64,000 nt of DNA from Paraburkholderia phenazinium (GTDB lineage: Bacteria; Pseudomonadota; Gammaproteobacteria; Burkholderiales; Burkholderiaceae). A model generated the notes under the pieces. It made no database searches. It was not told the origin of the DNA and saw nothing but the letters and a program-made list of their open reading frames with translations. The stretch is taken from positions 434,001-498,000 of the forward strand of contig NZ_FSRU01000001.1 of NCBI RefSeq assembly GCF_900142845.1, written 5' to 3'. The position numbers were made by a program, and so were the translations under genes. Positions 28,081 through 36,424 of this stretch are shown in pieces (positions within the stretch are counted from its first letter, which is position 1; the number at the start of each line of letters is the position of its first letter).

Positions 28081-28218
28081 TCATCTCTTGTCTCGGTTGA
28101 TTCGGATGCCGTGTCGCTCGTCGTTACCGCGCAGGAGGGTGCTTGGATAGCGCGCCAGAGCAAAGTTCCTACCATTTCTTCCTCTGCAAATCGTCAGAAT
28201 CACGGCGGTTGTGTTCAT
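28081..28218 (-). CDS. 45-residue ORF coupled to the membrane protein
   Basis: The ATG overlaps the stop codon of the 43-residue membrane protein gene (ATGA). Text MNTTAVILTICRGRNGRNF, basic. It parallels the ATGA-linked mini-ORF behind the other copy, though the sequences differ. Coding is uncertain. Confidence 0.3.
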   Translation of the reverse strand: MNTTAVILTICRGRNGRNFALARYPSTLLRGNDERHGIRINRDKR

Positions 28219-28346
28219 CTGAAAAAACTGGGGACCAGCATCACAAGAACGAGGACCACGCCGAGTAACGCGATGGCCCCGCCGAGCCATGTCGCAACAC
28301 AATCGATATTCTTCTGCGACGAAGCGAATCGGGTTAGCCACTTCAT
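28215..28346 (-). CDS. 43-residue membrane protein (family member 2)
   Basis: It starts MKWLTRFASSQKNIDCVATW and continues with the transmembrane helix IALLGVVLVLVMLVPSFFR. Exactly as long as the copy at 27456-27587 and conserved in its first half. No clear ribosome site is seen. Function unknown. Confidence 0.6.
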   Translation of the reverse strand: MKWLTRFASSQKNIDCVATWLGGAIALLGVVLVLVMLVPSFFR

Positions 28347-28466
28347 GTTGGAGCACGCGTGGTCAATGTCGACGGCATTACCTGCCTCCAGCCAAAAAAT
28401 TGAGCCAATCTCATAAGTACGCACAGTGCAGTCGAGCATTGCCTATGGCACCTCCGTTCGCCTTCG

Positions 28467-29090
28467 TCATGTCTCTACGGGCTGCACGGGATTCTCGAAG
28501 TTCAAGGGCGCAAGGCATTCATCGCAGTAGACGTGATGCCAGTAGATTTCCCTTAGCGTCCCTGGCCTTCCGCAACGCTCGCAGACCCCACGGGCTAGGC
28601 GCATCGCTTTTTGTGCAGACTCAACAATGCGAGGCCACGCTTCCTCATCGCATAAGTAACCAGTGAGTATCGGCATCCTTAGTTTTCCTTCTGTTTCGCG
28701 AATGTCAACGCAAAATGGAATGACCGGAAACACGGCACTCTCGTCCCTCAGCAGGTGGTAGTCCAGCGATGCCATGTTCTCGATACTCGGAGCTTGGTCG
28801 CACCACATTGAGCGAAGCTCCGCCTCTATCTCTTGCGCAGCTGCTTCGATAAGCGGATACCACCCAAGACCGCATTGGATACCAAAAAACGCAAGGTTCG
28901 ACGGGTATGCCTCCGGGTAGCGTACTGCGCGGAAAAACAACGGATAACGCGAGAACAACTGCTGTTGCTTATCAGTAGCAAGCGCAGGACGCAGTTCCGG
29001 GCTAACTGGCCGACTGTCGAGTTCCTTCGCGCGACTCCCTGTGTGACGTTCGTTCACCGGAATGACCTTCGTCTTGTATCCGAGGCGCAA
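28467..29090 (-). CDS. Phage/island-type hypothetical protein with zinc-finger-like end
   Basis: A 207-residue ORF with a TTG start. The text LFSRYPLFFRAVRYPEAYPSNLAFFGIQCGLGWYPLIEAAAQEIEAEL resembles a recurrent prophage protein (LF..Y..LF....P......GIECGDGWY.L). The C-terminus has CERCGRPG and, later, YCDEC, a possible zinc ribbon. Function unknown. Confidence 0.65.
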   Translation of the reverse strand: MRLGYKTKVIPVNERHTGSRAKELDSRPVSPELRPALATDKQQQLFSRYPLFFRAVRYPEAYPSNLAFFGIQCGLGWYPLIEAAAQEIEAELRSMWCDQAPSIENMASLDYHLLRDESAVFPVIPFCVDIRETEGKLRMPILTGYLCDEEAWPRIVESAQKAMRLARGVCERCGRPGTLREIYWHHVYCDECLAPLNFENPVQPVET

Positions 29091-29314
29091 ACACCGCTTG
29101 CAAACCGATTCGGATTTCTAGGTTAGATGTGATGGGCGAGCTATGCGTATAGCGCCGAACGGCAGCGACTATGCCTTTTCTGGCTATACCAGTATCTGTT
29201 GCGTTTACCCTTACATGACGCTTCTCCCAGCCGGACAAGCCGGCCGTATTCCTCACAGCGTTGCACAGCGCTCCAAATGTCAAGTTAAGCAGAGTCTAAA
29301 GCCAAAGTTATGTA

Positions 29315-29374
29315 GTGTAAAGACTGCCAGTTTAAAGACTGTCAGTTTACAAACTGTAGATTTTCACACTGCAA
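29315..29374 (+). repeat. Four 15-bp tandem imperfect repeats before the XRE gene
   Basis: Units start at 29315, 29330, 29345 and 29360, each like GTTTAAAGACTGTCA. The spacing is exactly 15 bases. They end 21 bases before the ATG of the XRE regulator, so they are candidate operator or promoter elements. Confidence 0.65.
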
Positions 29375-29395
29375 TGAGTGATGCTCCTGGCCCAT

Positions 29396-29728
29396 ATGGC
29401 AGAACATACAATTGCGCGCCAAGCGTCAATCCGAGAACGAGTCGCGAACAATCTGAAATTGTTCCGTGGCAGGCAAAGCATGTCCCAAGACGAACTCGCG
29501 GGCCGTGCCGGTTTGCATCGGACGGCGCTCAGTCAAATCGAGCGTGGACTCGCGAACGTGCGGCTCGATAGCCTCGTTGCCTTGGCGGAAGCGCTGGGGA
29601 TTGACGAAGCCAGCTTGCTGACGGTACACGATGAGTCGCCCAAGCCCTTGAAATCGGGACCTAAGGCGAAGGCAGAAAGGGACCCGGCTCAGAAGCCACG
29701 GCGTAAAGTTGTAAAAGCTCTGAAATAA
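29396..29728 (+). CDS. XRE-family DNA-binding regulator
   Basis: A 110-residue protein from MAEHTIARQASIRERVANNLKLF. The HTH is at about 25-75 (MSQDELAGRAGLHRTALSQIERGLANVRLDSLVALAEALGI), followed by a lysine-rich tail. Likely autoregulated through the repeats just upstream. ATG 29378 is less likely, because its extra residues are not family-like. Confidence 0.85.
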   Translation: MAEHTIARQASIRERVANNLKLFRGRQSMSQDELAGRAGLHRTALSQIERGLANVRLDSLVALAEALGIDEASLLTVHDESPKPLKSGPKAKAERDPAQKPRRKVVKALK

Positions 29729-29799
29729 GACAAAAAGAATCTATGGGGCGGTATCCCGGTTGCACAACTCTGCTGCCCACACCACGAGGGCGTGGACAG

Positions 29800-29814
29800 C
29801 CGCCCTCCGGGCGG
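29800..29814 (+). terminator. Hairpin downstream of the XRE gene
   Basis: A 6-bp GC stem with a TCC loop lies 72 bases after the stop. No long T-run. A second GC hairpin follows at 29846. Confidence 0.4.
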
Positions 29815-30280
29815 TTCCAGTGTCACAAACTCGAACGTCTGACGCGCCGGCTTTGCCGGCCTGCCCCGTGCACAATGGAAGGAGTTCAAATCCGACGCGT
29901 AGGATTTGTGCGGCGTGCCGTCCATTCCCGCAGCCGATAATTGTGTGGCGCTAATAGTCAGCCGTCGACGCTGCGCTTGGTGTCGCCGGCAAACCGTGCT
30001 CTAGGCGGACGGCTGCGCTTTGCATGAGTGAAGGGTTCCGGCTGCTTCGGCGAGGAAGCCGATGCCGGCTGCGGGATTGGATAGCTTGAGACTTAGTGAA
30101 TCCGCTTGATTACGCCGCTCGCGATTGTTGCGTGTTGCCTCGCGTGCTCGTGTGCCGTGCTTGCCCGTCCCAAGGCTACCTTTGTTGAGACATGCCTCAC
30201 CGGCCCGCGGCATTAGGTCTGGGGTGAATGTCTGTGCCTGGTTATGGCGGAGTGTTCTAAAACGCAAACCATCACAGGTT

Positions 30281-30341
30281 GTTTCCGTTTCAGTAAAACG
30301 GAAGCTATCACAACATGTTTACATTTTAGTCAAATGTAAAC
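30281..30341. repeat. Tandem palindromes at the usher breakpoint
   Basis: Two related palindromes 36 bases apart: GTTTCCGTTT-CAGTA-AAACGGAAGC (30281-30305) and GTTTACATTT-TAGTC-AAATGTAAAC (30317-30341). A partial third copy (TAAAACGCAAACC) precedes them, and ATCACA follows the first two. The usher homology starts about 14 bases later. They may be recombinase or regulator sites. Confidence 0.65.
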
Positions 30342-30351
30342 TAAGCACGAT

Positions 30352-31682
30352 GTGACCAAACTCAAGTCGCAGGTGACCCTGGGTGACGCCAACACCACGG
30401 GCGACGTGTTCGACAGCGTGGCGTTCCGTGGTGTGCAGATCGCCACCGACGACCGCATGCTGCCCGAATCGTTGCGCGGTTACGCGCCGGTTGTGCGGGG
30501 CACTGCGCAATCGAACGCGCGGGTGACGATCCGGCAAAACGGTCAGGTGATCTATGAAACGAACGTGTCTCCAGGCCCGTTCGAAATCAAGGACCTGTAT
30601 GCCACGGGATACGGCGGCAACCTCGACGTGACGGTGACCGAAGCCGACGGCCGCACCGAAAACTTTACGGTGCCCTACGCTTCGGTCGCACAATCGCTGC
30701 GCCCCGGTACCACGCGTTTTTCGGTGACGGCGGGGCAGTTGCGCGACGATTCCCTCCAAACGAAACCGGCCTTCGCGCAGTTCACGCTGCAACGCGGCCT
30801 CACCAACACGGTGACGGCTTACGGCGGCGGCGTGGCGGCGAACGGCTATGTGGCGGCGGATATCGGCGCTGCGCTCAACACGAAGTACGGCGCATTTTCC
30901 GCCGACGTGACCGGCGCACAGACGCAAGTACCCGGGCAGGAGTCGATGCGCGGCACCAGCTTGCGCATTGGCTATAGCAAGTTCATCGACCCGACCGATA
31001 CCAACATCTCGGTAGCCGCTTACCGTTACTCGACCGCCGGTTTCCTGAGTCTGTCCGACGCGGCATCTGTGCGCGACGAGGCGATGCATGCCGGCGACAT
31101 CAACTCGGTGTATCGCCAGCGTAACCGGCTGCAACTGACGGTGAATCAGAACTTCAAGGATCACGGCACGGTGTTCCTGAGCGCATCGTCGCAACAGTAC
31201 TGGAACCGTAGTGGCAGCGACACGTTCTACCAGGCCGGCTACACCAACAGTTTCAAGTTCGGCACCTACAGCGTCACAGCGGGGCGCACGCGCAACTCGG
31301 ACGGCGATATGTCGGACCAGTTCATGGTTAGCGCGACGATTCCGCTCGGCCACAACCAGCATGCACCTTTGCTGTCGACCAATCTGTCCAGCACCGCCGG
31401 CGCTGCGAATATGCAAGCCAACCTGAGCGGATCGCTGGGCGATAGCAACCAGTACTCGTACAACGCTTACGGCACTTATAACGCCGCCAGCACGGGTAGT
31501 GCTTCGAACGCGGGTGTGAGCGGCGTGTATCGCGCGCCATATGCGCAGATGACGGCGTCGGCCAGCGCGGGTTCCGGTTCGAACCAGGTGTCGGCTGGCA
31601 TTAGCGGGTCCGTGGTCGCGCATCCGGGCGGTGTGACGTTCTCGCAGACGGTGGGCGATACGTTCGGCGTCGTCGATGCGCA
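30352..31682 (+). pseudogene. Fimbrial usher, 5'-truncated, part 1
   Basis: An outer-membrane usher of the chaperone-usher pathway. The remaining frame begins KLKSQVTLGDANTTGDVFDSVAFRGVQIATDD, a mid-barrel usher segment, and includes MLPESLRGYAPVVRG and the plug-domain region. A stop lies in frame at 30337, and the first ~220 residues are gone. The 3' end is cut by IS66; removing the IS and one target duplication restores the frame to part 2. Confidence 0.88.
31675..31682. repeat. Left 8-bp target-site duplication of the IS66 element
   Basis: GATGCGCA lies just before the left terminus and is repeated at 34184-34191. An 8-bp duplication is typical of IS66 transposition. Confidence 0.9.
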
Positions 31683-31754
31683 GTAAGCGGCTCACGTGGG
31701 CCGTTCGTCCACGCGCGTGCACGTGAGGCATGATGGTGATCCGGACTTGGACTG

Positions 31755-33323
31755 TCAGGTAGCGGGTGTCGGCGGACTGGCTGGCGTGTGCAGCTTGTCG
31801 GCCACGCGCCACGGCAGAAGCTCGTCGATGCGATTGATTTTATGGTCAGCGATGTGAGCTAGCACATAGTTCAGGTAAGCGCGCGGATCAATGTCGTTGA
31901 GGGCGCACGTGCCAATCAATGAGTACATCGCAGCAGCACGTTCACCACCGCTGTCGGAACCGGCAAACAGGAAATTCTTCCGACCCAGGCTTACACAACG
32001 CAACGCGTTTTCCGCGATGTTATTGTCGATCTCGAGCGTGCCGTCTTCGCAATATAGCGTCAGGGCGCGCCACTGGTTAAGCGAGTAGTTGATCGCCTTG
32101 GCAGTGTCGGACTTCGACGACAATGTTTCGAGCCTGGCCTTGAGCCACGCTTCATAGATTTGAAGCAGTGGCCTGGCTTTCTCCTGCCGTATTTGTAGCC
32201 GTTCGGCCGCAGGCTTGCCGCGAATGGAGGCCTCGATGTCGTATAGCGCGCCAATGTATTCAAGCGCTTTTTGCGTCGTGTCGGACGGCGTGCGCACGTG
32301 GATGTCGTAGAACTTTCTCCTCGCGTGAGCATGACATGCCGCTTCCAGTACAGAGCCACCCAGGAACAGCTCATCGAAGCCCGCGTAAGCGTCCGCTTGC
32401 AGGGTCCCCCTGAAGCCGGCGAGATGAGTCTGAGGGTGGATGCCCTGTCTGTTCGGCGAGTATGCGAACCATACCGCAGCGGGTTGCGTCGACCCCGAGC
32501 GACGATCGTCGCGCACATAGACCCATAGCCGACCGGTGCGGGTCTTCCTGTTGCCCGGTGAGAGCACCGGGATCGGTGTGTCGTCCGCATGCAGCTTGGC
32601 GGCCGACACCGTATAGCGGCGCAGCGCCTCAATCAGCGGCGCGCACAACGCTTCGCATTGGCCGACCCAGCGACCCATGCTGGCCCGGTCGAGCGTCACG
32701 CCGTCGCGCGCCGCGATCGCCGATTGCCGATACAACGGCTGGTGGTCTGCGTATTTCGAAACGAGGATATCCGCCAGCAAGCTTGGATGGGCGATGCTCC
32801 GCTCGATCGGAAGGCCGGGCATGGGTGGCTGCCTGATGGTGCTGCAGCATGGGCAAACGAATTTGCGCCGGATCGTGCGAACGACTTTGAACGCCGCTGC
32901 GACCCGGGCGAGTTGCTCGGACACGTCCTCACCGAGCACCTGCATCTGTTGACCGCAGTCCGGGCAACTCGATTCGGGCTCGAGCACATGATCCACACGC
33001 GCGAGGTGCGCAGCCAGCGCTTGCCTCGAAGCCGCTTCGTCCATCGTTGCATTGGAGGAGGAAGCGTTTGCGCCTCGAGCTTGCGCTCGCTCCACGTCTG
33101 CAACGCCGCGTCCGGCGGCCAGATCCTCGAGTTGGGTCTCGAGGGTCTCGATCTGCCGCTGCAACTGTTCGGACTTGCGGCCGAACTGCATGCGTCGAAG
33201 TTTGTCGATCTGCGCCTTAAGCTGCTCGATCTCGACATCGCGTTCAGCAAGCAGACTACGGGCCTCGACCAGCAAGGCCTTCAACAATTCGACATCGTCT
33301 GGAAGATCGGCGCCGTTCGACAT
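31755..33323 (-). CDS. tnpC: IS66 transposase TnpC (DDE)
   Basis: A 522-residue IS66 transposase: coiled-coil N-terminus ([30 protein letters not shown]), zinc finger ([15 protein letters not shown]), then the DDE core with [24 protein letters not shown] and an E in [15 protein letters not shown], which is the typical IS66 C-terminal motif. Full length. Confidence 0.95.
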   Translation of the reverse strand: MSNGADLPDDVELLKALLVEARSLLAERDVEIEQLKAQIDKLRRMQFGRKSEQLQRQIETLETQLEDLAAGRGVADVERAQARGANASSSNATMDEAASRQALAAHLARVDHVLEPESSCPDCGQQMQVLGEDVSEQLARVAAAFKVVRTIRRKFVCPCCSTIRQPPMPGLPIERSIAHPSLLADILVSKYADHQPLYRQSAIAARDGVTLDRASMGRWVGQCEALCAPLIEALRRYTVSAAKLHADDTPIPVLSPGNRKTRTGRLWVYVRDDRRSGSTQPAAVWFAYSPNRQGIHPQTHLAGFRGTLQADAYAGFDELFLGGSVLEAACHAHARRKFYDIHVRTPSDTTQKALEYIGALYDIEASIRGKPAAERLQIRQEKARPLLQIYEAWLKARLETLSSKSDTAKAINYSLNQWRALTLYCEDGTLEIDNNIAENALRCVSLGRKNFLFAGSDSGGERAAAMYSLIGTCALNDIDPRAYLNYVLAHIADHKINRIDELLPWRVADKLHTPASPPTPAT

Positions 33324-33353
33324 ACGCCGTAGTTTACGAGTCCGCGGCGCGGT

Positions 33354-33698
33354 TTACAACATCGATAACGCGGCGGTACGACGGGGCTGTCGCCAATCGA
33401 TGCCCTCGAGAAGCATTGACAGTTGTGCTGAACTCAGATGGACCTTCCCGCCGTCGGCCTGGGGCCAGATAAAACGGCCCCGCTCAAGCCGCTTCGCGAG
33501 AAGCCAGATTCCGTCCTCCGTTGCCCAGAGGATTTTTACGAGGTCGCCCCGGCGGCCCCGGAAGATGTAGACGTTGCCTCCCAGCGGATTCTCTTCAAGC
33601 GCCGTTTGTACCTTTGCGGCCAGTCCCTGGAACCCACATCGCATATCGGTCACGCCTGCAGCGATCCAGATGCGCGTACCAACCGGCAGAGAGATCAT
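33354..33698 (-). CDS. tnpB: IS66 accessory protein TnpB
   Basis: A 114-residue IS66 Orf2 protein with WIAAGVTDMRCGFQGLAAKVQ and VYIFRGRRGDLVKILWATEDGIWLLAKRLERGRF. It overlaps tnpA by four bases (ATGA). Required for transposition in the family; its mechanism is unclear. Confidence 0.95.
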   Translation of the reverse strand: MISLPVGTRIWIAAGVTDMRCGFQGLAAKVQTALEENPLGGNVYIFRGRRGDLVKILWATEDGIWLLAKRLERGRFIWPQADGGKVHLSSAQLSMLLEGIDWRQPRRTAALSML

Positions 33699-34108
33699 GA
33701 TCGCAGACTGCCCAGCACGGTACGCAGCATGTCAGCGTCGACCAGGCCGTCTACCTTAACCATCGCACGGCCGATGCGGATCTCGATCGTGCCCCCAGGA
33801 GACGCCGGCTTCATATCTGGCGCTTGCGGAACCCCCGAAGATGACGCAACGACCTGCGTCAGCGCGTCACTCAGCAGTACGACCGGGAGGAGGCTGGTAG
33901 ACGGAGCTTGCTGCTCGGCGAGATATCGCCGCCGCCAGGTGTACAGCATGTTCGCGTTGATGCCATTCTCACGGGCCAGTCTCGCGACCGAGACGCCCGG
34001 CTCACACGCTGCTGCCGCCAGCCGGTCCCGAAGCTCCCGTGGGTAATTCGGACGGCCTGCTCGACTTCCATGCTTCTTCTCTGGAGACTCTGACAAAGTG
34101 GTGTCCAT
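33695..34108 (-). CDS. tnpA: IS66 accessory protein TnpA
   Basis: A small protein of 137 residues from ATG 34108 (MDTTLSESPEKKHG; 34132 also possible). The HTH segment LRDRLAAAACEPGVSVARLARENGINANMLYTWRRRYLAEQ is of the transposase_8 type. First gene of the IS66 operon. Confidence 0.92.
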   Translation of the reverse strand: MDTTLSESPEKKHGSRAGRPNYPRELRDRLAAAACEPGVSVARLARENGINANMLYTWRRRYLAEQQAPSTSLLPVVLLSDALTQVVASSSGVPQAPDMKPASPGGTIEIRIGRAMVKVDGLVDADMLRTVLGSLRS

Positions 34109-34183
34109 CAAATCGAAAATGATGGACATCACTTTGCTGTGTATCGCAGCAACCGTCTACGACGGTGAGGACGAGCCGCTTAC

Positions 34184-34693
34184 GATGCGCAGGGCGCGGA
34201 AGGGGCGAGCGTGTCGAGCTCGCCAGGCGTGAAGGTGAATAGCCATGGTTACGCGGTAGTGCCGTATTTGACACCTTATGGCATGAACACCGTGGATATC
34301 GATCCGAAGGGGACTTCTACGGACGTCGAGTTTGAATCGACTTCAGAGCAGGCTGCGCCGCGGCTGGGTTCGGTGGTGATGCTGAAGTACAAGACAGTCA
34401 GCGGTCGTGCAGCGTTGATTCGTGCGCCGCAGCTTGGTGATAACGCGCTGCCGTTTGGCGTGGATGTGGTGGACGCGAACGGGCGCACGGTGGGCGTGGT
34501 CGCGCAGGACAGCCGGATCTTTGCGCGCGGGCTTGAAGATAAGGGCTCGCTGTTTGTGAAGTGGGGTGAGGCTGGATCTGAGCAGTGCCGGATTGATTAT
34601 GTGTTGCCGAAGCAGAACGGGAAGGCCACGGCGGCTTATCAATTGTTTGAAGGGCATTGCGTGGGCGGCGAACATGTAGCTTCAATTAAATAG
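34184..34693 (+). pseudogene. Fimbrial usher, part 2 (C-terminus)
   Basis: In-frame continuation DAQGAEGASVSSSPGVKVNSHGYAVVPYLTPYGMNTVDIDPKG, then the usher C-terminal domains (GSVVMLKYKTVSGRAAL, PFGVDVVDANGRTVGVVAQDSRIF, QCRIDYVLP), ending in a normal stop. It is separated from part 1 only by the IS66 element. Confidence 0.9.
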
Positions 34694-34789
34694 GTGGACA
34701 TGATGTTGAATCGGATATTCCGCTGTGAGTTGACTGGTCAAGGCCAAAACATTGACCCGATTTGCAAGGGCCAATCGGGCTCTTCGCTG

Positions 34790-35050
34790 ATGCGTTTCAT
34801 TGCGCGCCTGGCATTCGTGTTGTTCGTGGGGCCGCTTTCTTTCTCTGCGCACGCAAACCTAAGCTGTGACCCCGGTCCACTAAACATGGTACTGAACGCG
34901 GGTACGATTTCGGTCCCCGTAAATGCCACTGTGGGTTCGACGGTAAAAACAATTGCGCCCGACGCATTCCAGTTTCTCTGTTATATGCCTGACGTGTCGG
35001 CTGACGGAATTCGGCCGAACGCCCCATTGGCCACTCACAACGCAAACTGA
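34790..35050 (+). pseudogene. Fimbrial subunit fragment
   Basis: An 86-residue frame from MRFIARLAFVLFVGPLSFSAHANLSCDPG, with a signal peptide and pilin-like beginning (LNMVLNAGTISVPVNATVGSTVKTIAP), that stops soon after a CYMPDV segment. Pilin subunits are usually twice as long, so it was probably frameshifted or cut. It follows the usher, as expected in such operons. Confidence 0.55.
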
Positions 35051-35136
35051 TAGTGGGAAAAATCGAGATGAACGACGAGATAGAAGTTTCTAACCTGGTG
35101 TTGTTGCACATTGCAGAACTTGCGATCGGCTTTGCC

Positions 35137-36096
35137 ATGCGCAAGGCACGGGCGCTTGGCGCCCTCGCGTTGATGTTCGCGTCGATGGGGGCGCTAGCCG
35201 GCAACGTGCACTTGGGTACCGGCGCGGCAGTCCTTCCAGACCTGGTTTTTCCGTCAACGGTCTCCGTGGCGTCGAATGCGACGGTTAATTCGTTGGTAGC
35301 GGATGTGTCACAGGTTGTGGGGATAAGTGCCACAGGCGCGAATTGTATGGTTCAAAAAGCCGTTACGGTGAACGGTACACTGGTTCCCGGGAGTCCGAAT
35401 GTCTACCAGACGAATGTGCCCGGCATCGGAGTGCAATGGATGATCACCAGCGGATGGAACGGTTCATGGTCGACAGCGCCGCTTACCCAGACGCTGTCGT
35501 CTCCAGCGGGTGGTAGTGCCCATTACACCCTAGCCCGTCTGGTGGTTACAGGCCCGGTCGGCGCTGGCGTGCTCGTCACAATCCCTAGCATGACCGTGAC
35601 ATTTTCGGGAAGTTGCGTTGATACCGTGGTGCAAACCCAGAACGTCACGGTTGGCACAGCGATCAACGGACCGACGTGTAACGTGACGACGACCGCGGTT
35701 CAAGTGCCCATGCCGGCGATTTCGGTGACGGCTTTGACGAGCATAGGTGCGACTGCTGGCAGCACGCCATTGAACCTGGGGATTTACTGTTCCGCTGGCA
35801 CACTGGTAAGCATGACACTAACTGATGCGGTGGATATCTCCAATCGATCGACGACCCTGAATCTGGCGCCAGGTTCGACTGCGACCGGCGTCGGTTTGCA
35901 GATCCTCAATAAGTCGGGACCGATTGCTTACGGGCCTGACTCGTCGGCGCAGGGCAGCACAAATCAATGGTTGGTGGGCACGGCAGCGGGCGGCCCAATG
36001 AATATTCCGCTTACCGCGCGGTACGTCCGGACGGAAGGCAAGTTGAGTGCCGGAACAGTGAATGGTCTGGCCACGTTCACGATGTCGTATCAGTGA
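35137..36096 (+). CDS. Fimbrial protein / tip adhesin-like subunit
   Basis: A 319-residue exported protein starting MRKARALGALALMFASMGALAG, with signal peptide. The N-terminal part is beta-rich (NVHLGTGAAVLPDLVFPSTVSVASN) and the C-terminal half is a pilin domain (GIYCSAGTLVSMTLTDAVDISNRSTTLNL, ending TMSYQ). Two-domain length fits a tip adhesin. It lies in a locus with a broken usher and no chaperone in this window, so assembly is unlikely here. Confidence 0.7.
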   Translation: MRKARALGALALMFASMGALAGNVHLGTGAAVLPDLVFPSTVSVASNATVNSLVADVSQVVGISATGANCMVQKAVTVNGTLVPGSPNVYQTNVPGIGVQWMITSGWNGSWSTAPLTQTLSSPAGGSAHYTLARLVVTGPVGAGVLVTIPSMTVTFSGSCVDTVVQTQNVTVGTAINGPTCNVTTTAVQVPMPAISVTALTSIGATAGSTPLNLGIYCSAGTLVSMTLTDAVDISNRSTTLNLAPGSTATGVGLQILNKSGPIAYGPDSSAQGSTNQWLVGTAAGGPMNIPLTARYVRTEGKLSAGTVNGLATFTMSYQ

Positions 36097-36424
36097 TACG
36101 GTCGGGGCGGTCGGCTTCTGGGTTTTGGTGCGTTGGCGGGCGACGTTAAAGTCCCCGCTGTATCTTCCCCCCAAACCCCATTTCCCTCCGTCCGTCCCCA
36201 TGACGTGTATCATTCGTTCCCTGCGCTGTTCTGCGCCGGCCAATCCCGTTTTTTGAAAACGTTCGTTCGCAACCGGCTTGCGAAGCGGCGCGTTTGCTTT
36301 GCCAGGCGGGTTTCCGGACCTGACCTCTGCAGCTCGCCGCCGCCCGCCGCGCCAGACGTGACGGGAGCAGGAGCCACAAGCTCCTGAAGACCGCCCGAAC
36401 CTTTATCCGTGACCGCCCGATCCG
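36097..36424. other. Intergenic before prfC
   Basis: No gene is supported. It contains the prfC leader; no convincing promoter motif was identified. Confidence 0.4.

Larger units (their letters stand above)
29729..30351. other. Non-coding stretch with hairpins and palindromes
   Basis: No gene is supported. Hairpins at 29800-29814 (CCGCCC TCC GGGCGG) and 29846-29860 (GCCGGC TTT GCCGGC) may end the XRE transcript. An 88-codon antisense ORF at 30001-30267 is weak. The right end holds palindromic repeats beside the truncated usher. Confidence 0.5.
31683..34183. mobile_element. Complete IS66-family insertion sequence
   Basis: A 2501-bp element with terminal inverted repeats starting GTAAGCGGCTC at both ends, flanked by the 8-bp duplication GATGCGCA. 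It holds the typical three-gene set tnpA-tnpB-tnpC on the minus strand. It sits in the usher gene, all parts are open, and it appears intact and recent. Confidence 0.93.

Noticed and set aside
30001..30267. 88-codon minus-strand ORF
   Set aside because: Low-complexity basic text, no ribosome site; I could not support it as a gene.
29315..30341. Repeats considered as a CRISPR array
   Set aside because: Repeats are short, contiguous or palindromic without unique spacers, and there are no cas genes.
30319..31812. 497-codon minus-strand ORF
   Set aside because: Antisense of the usher pseudogene with H/R-rich non-protein text.
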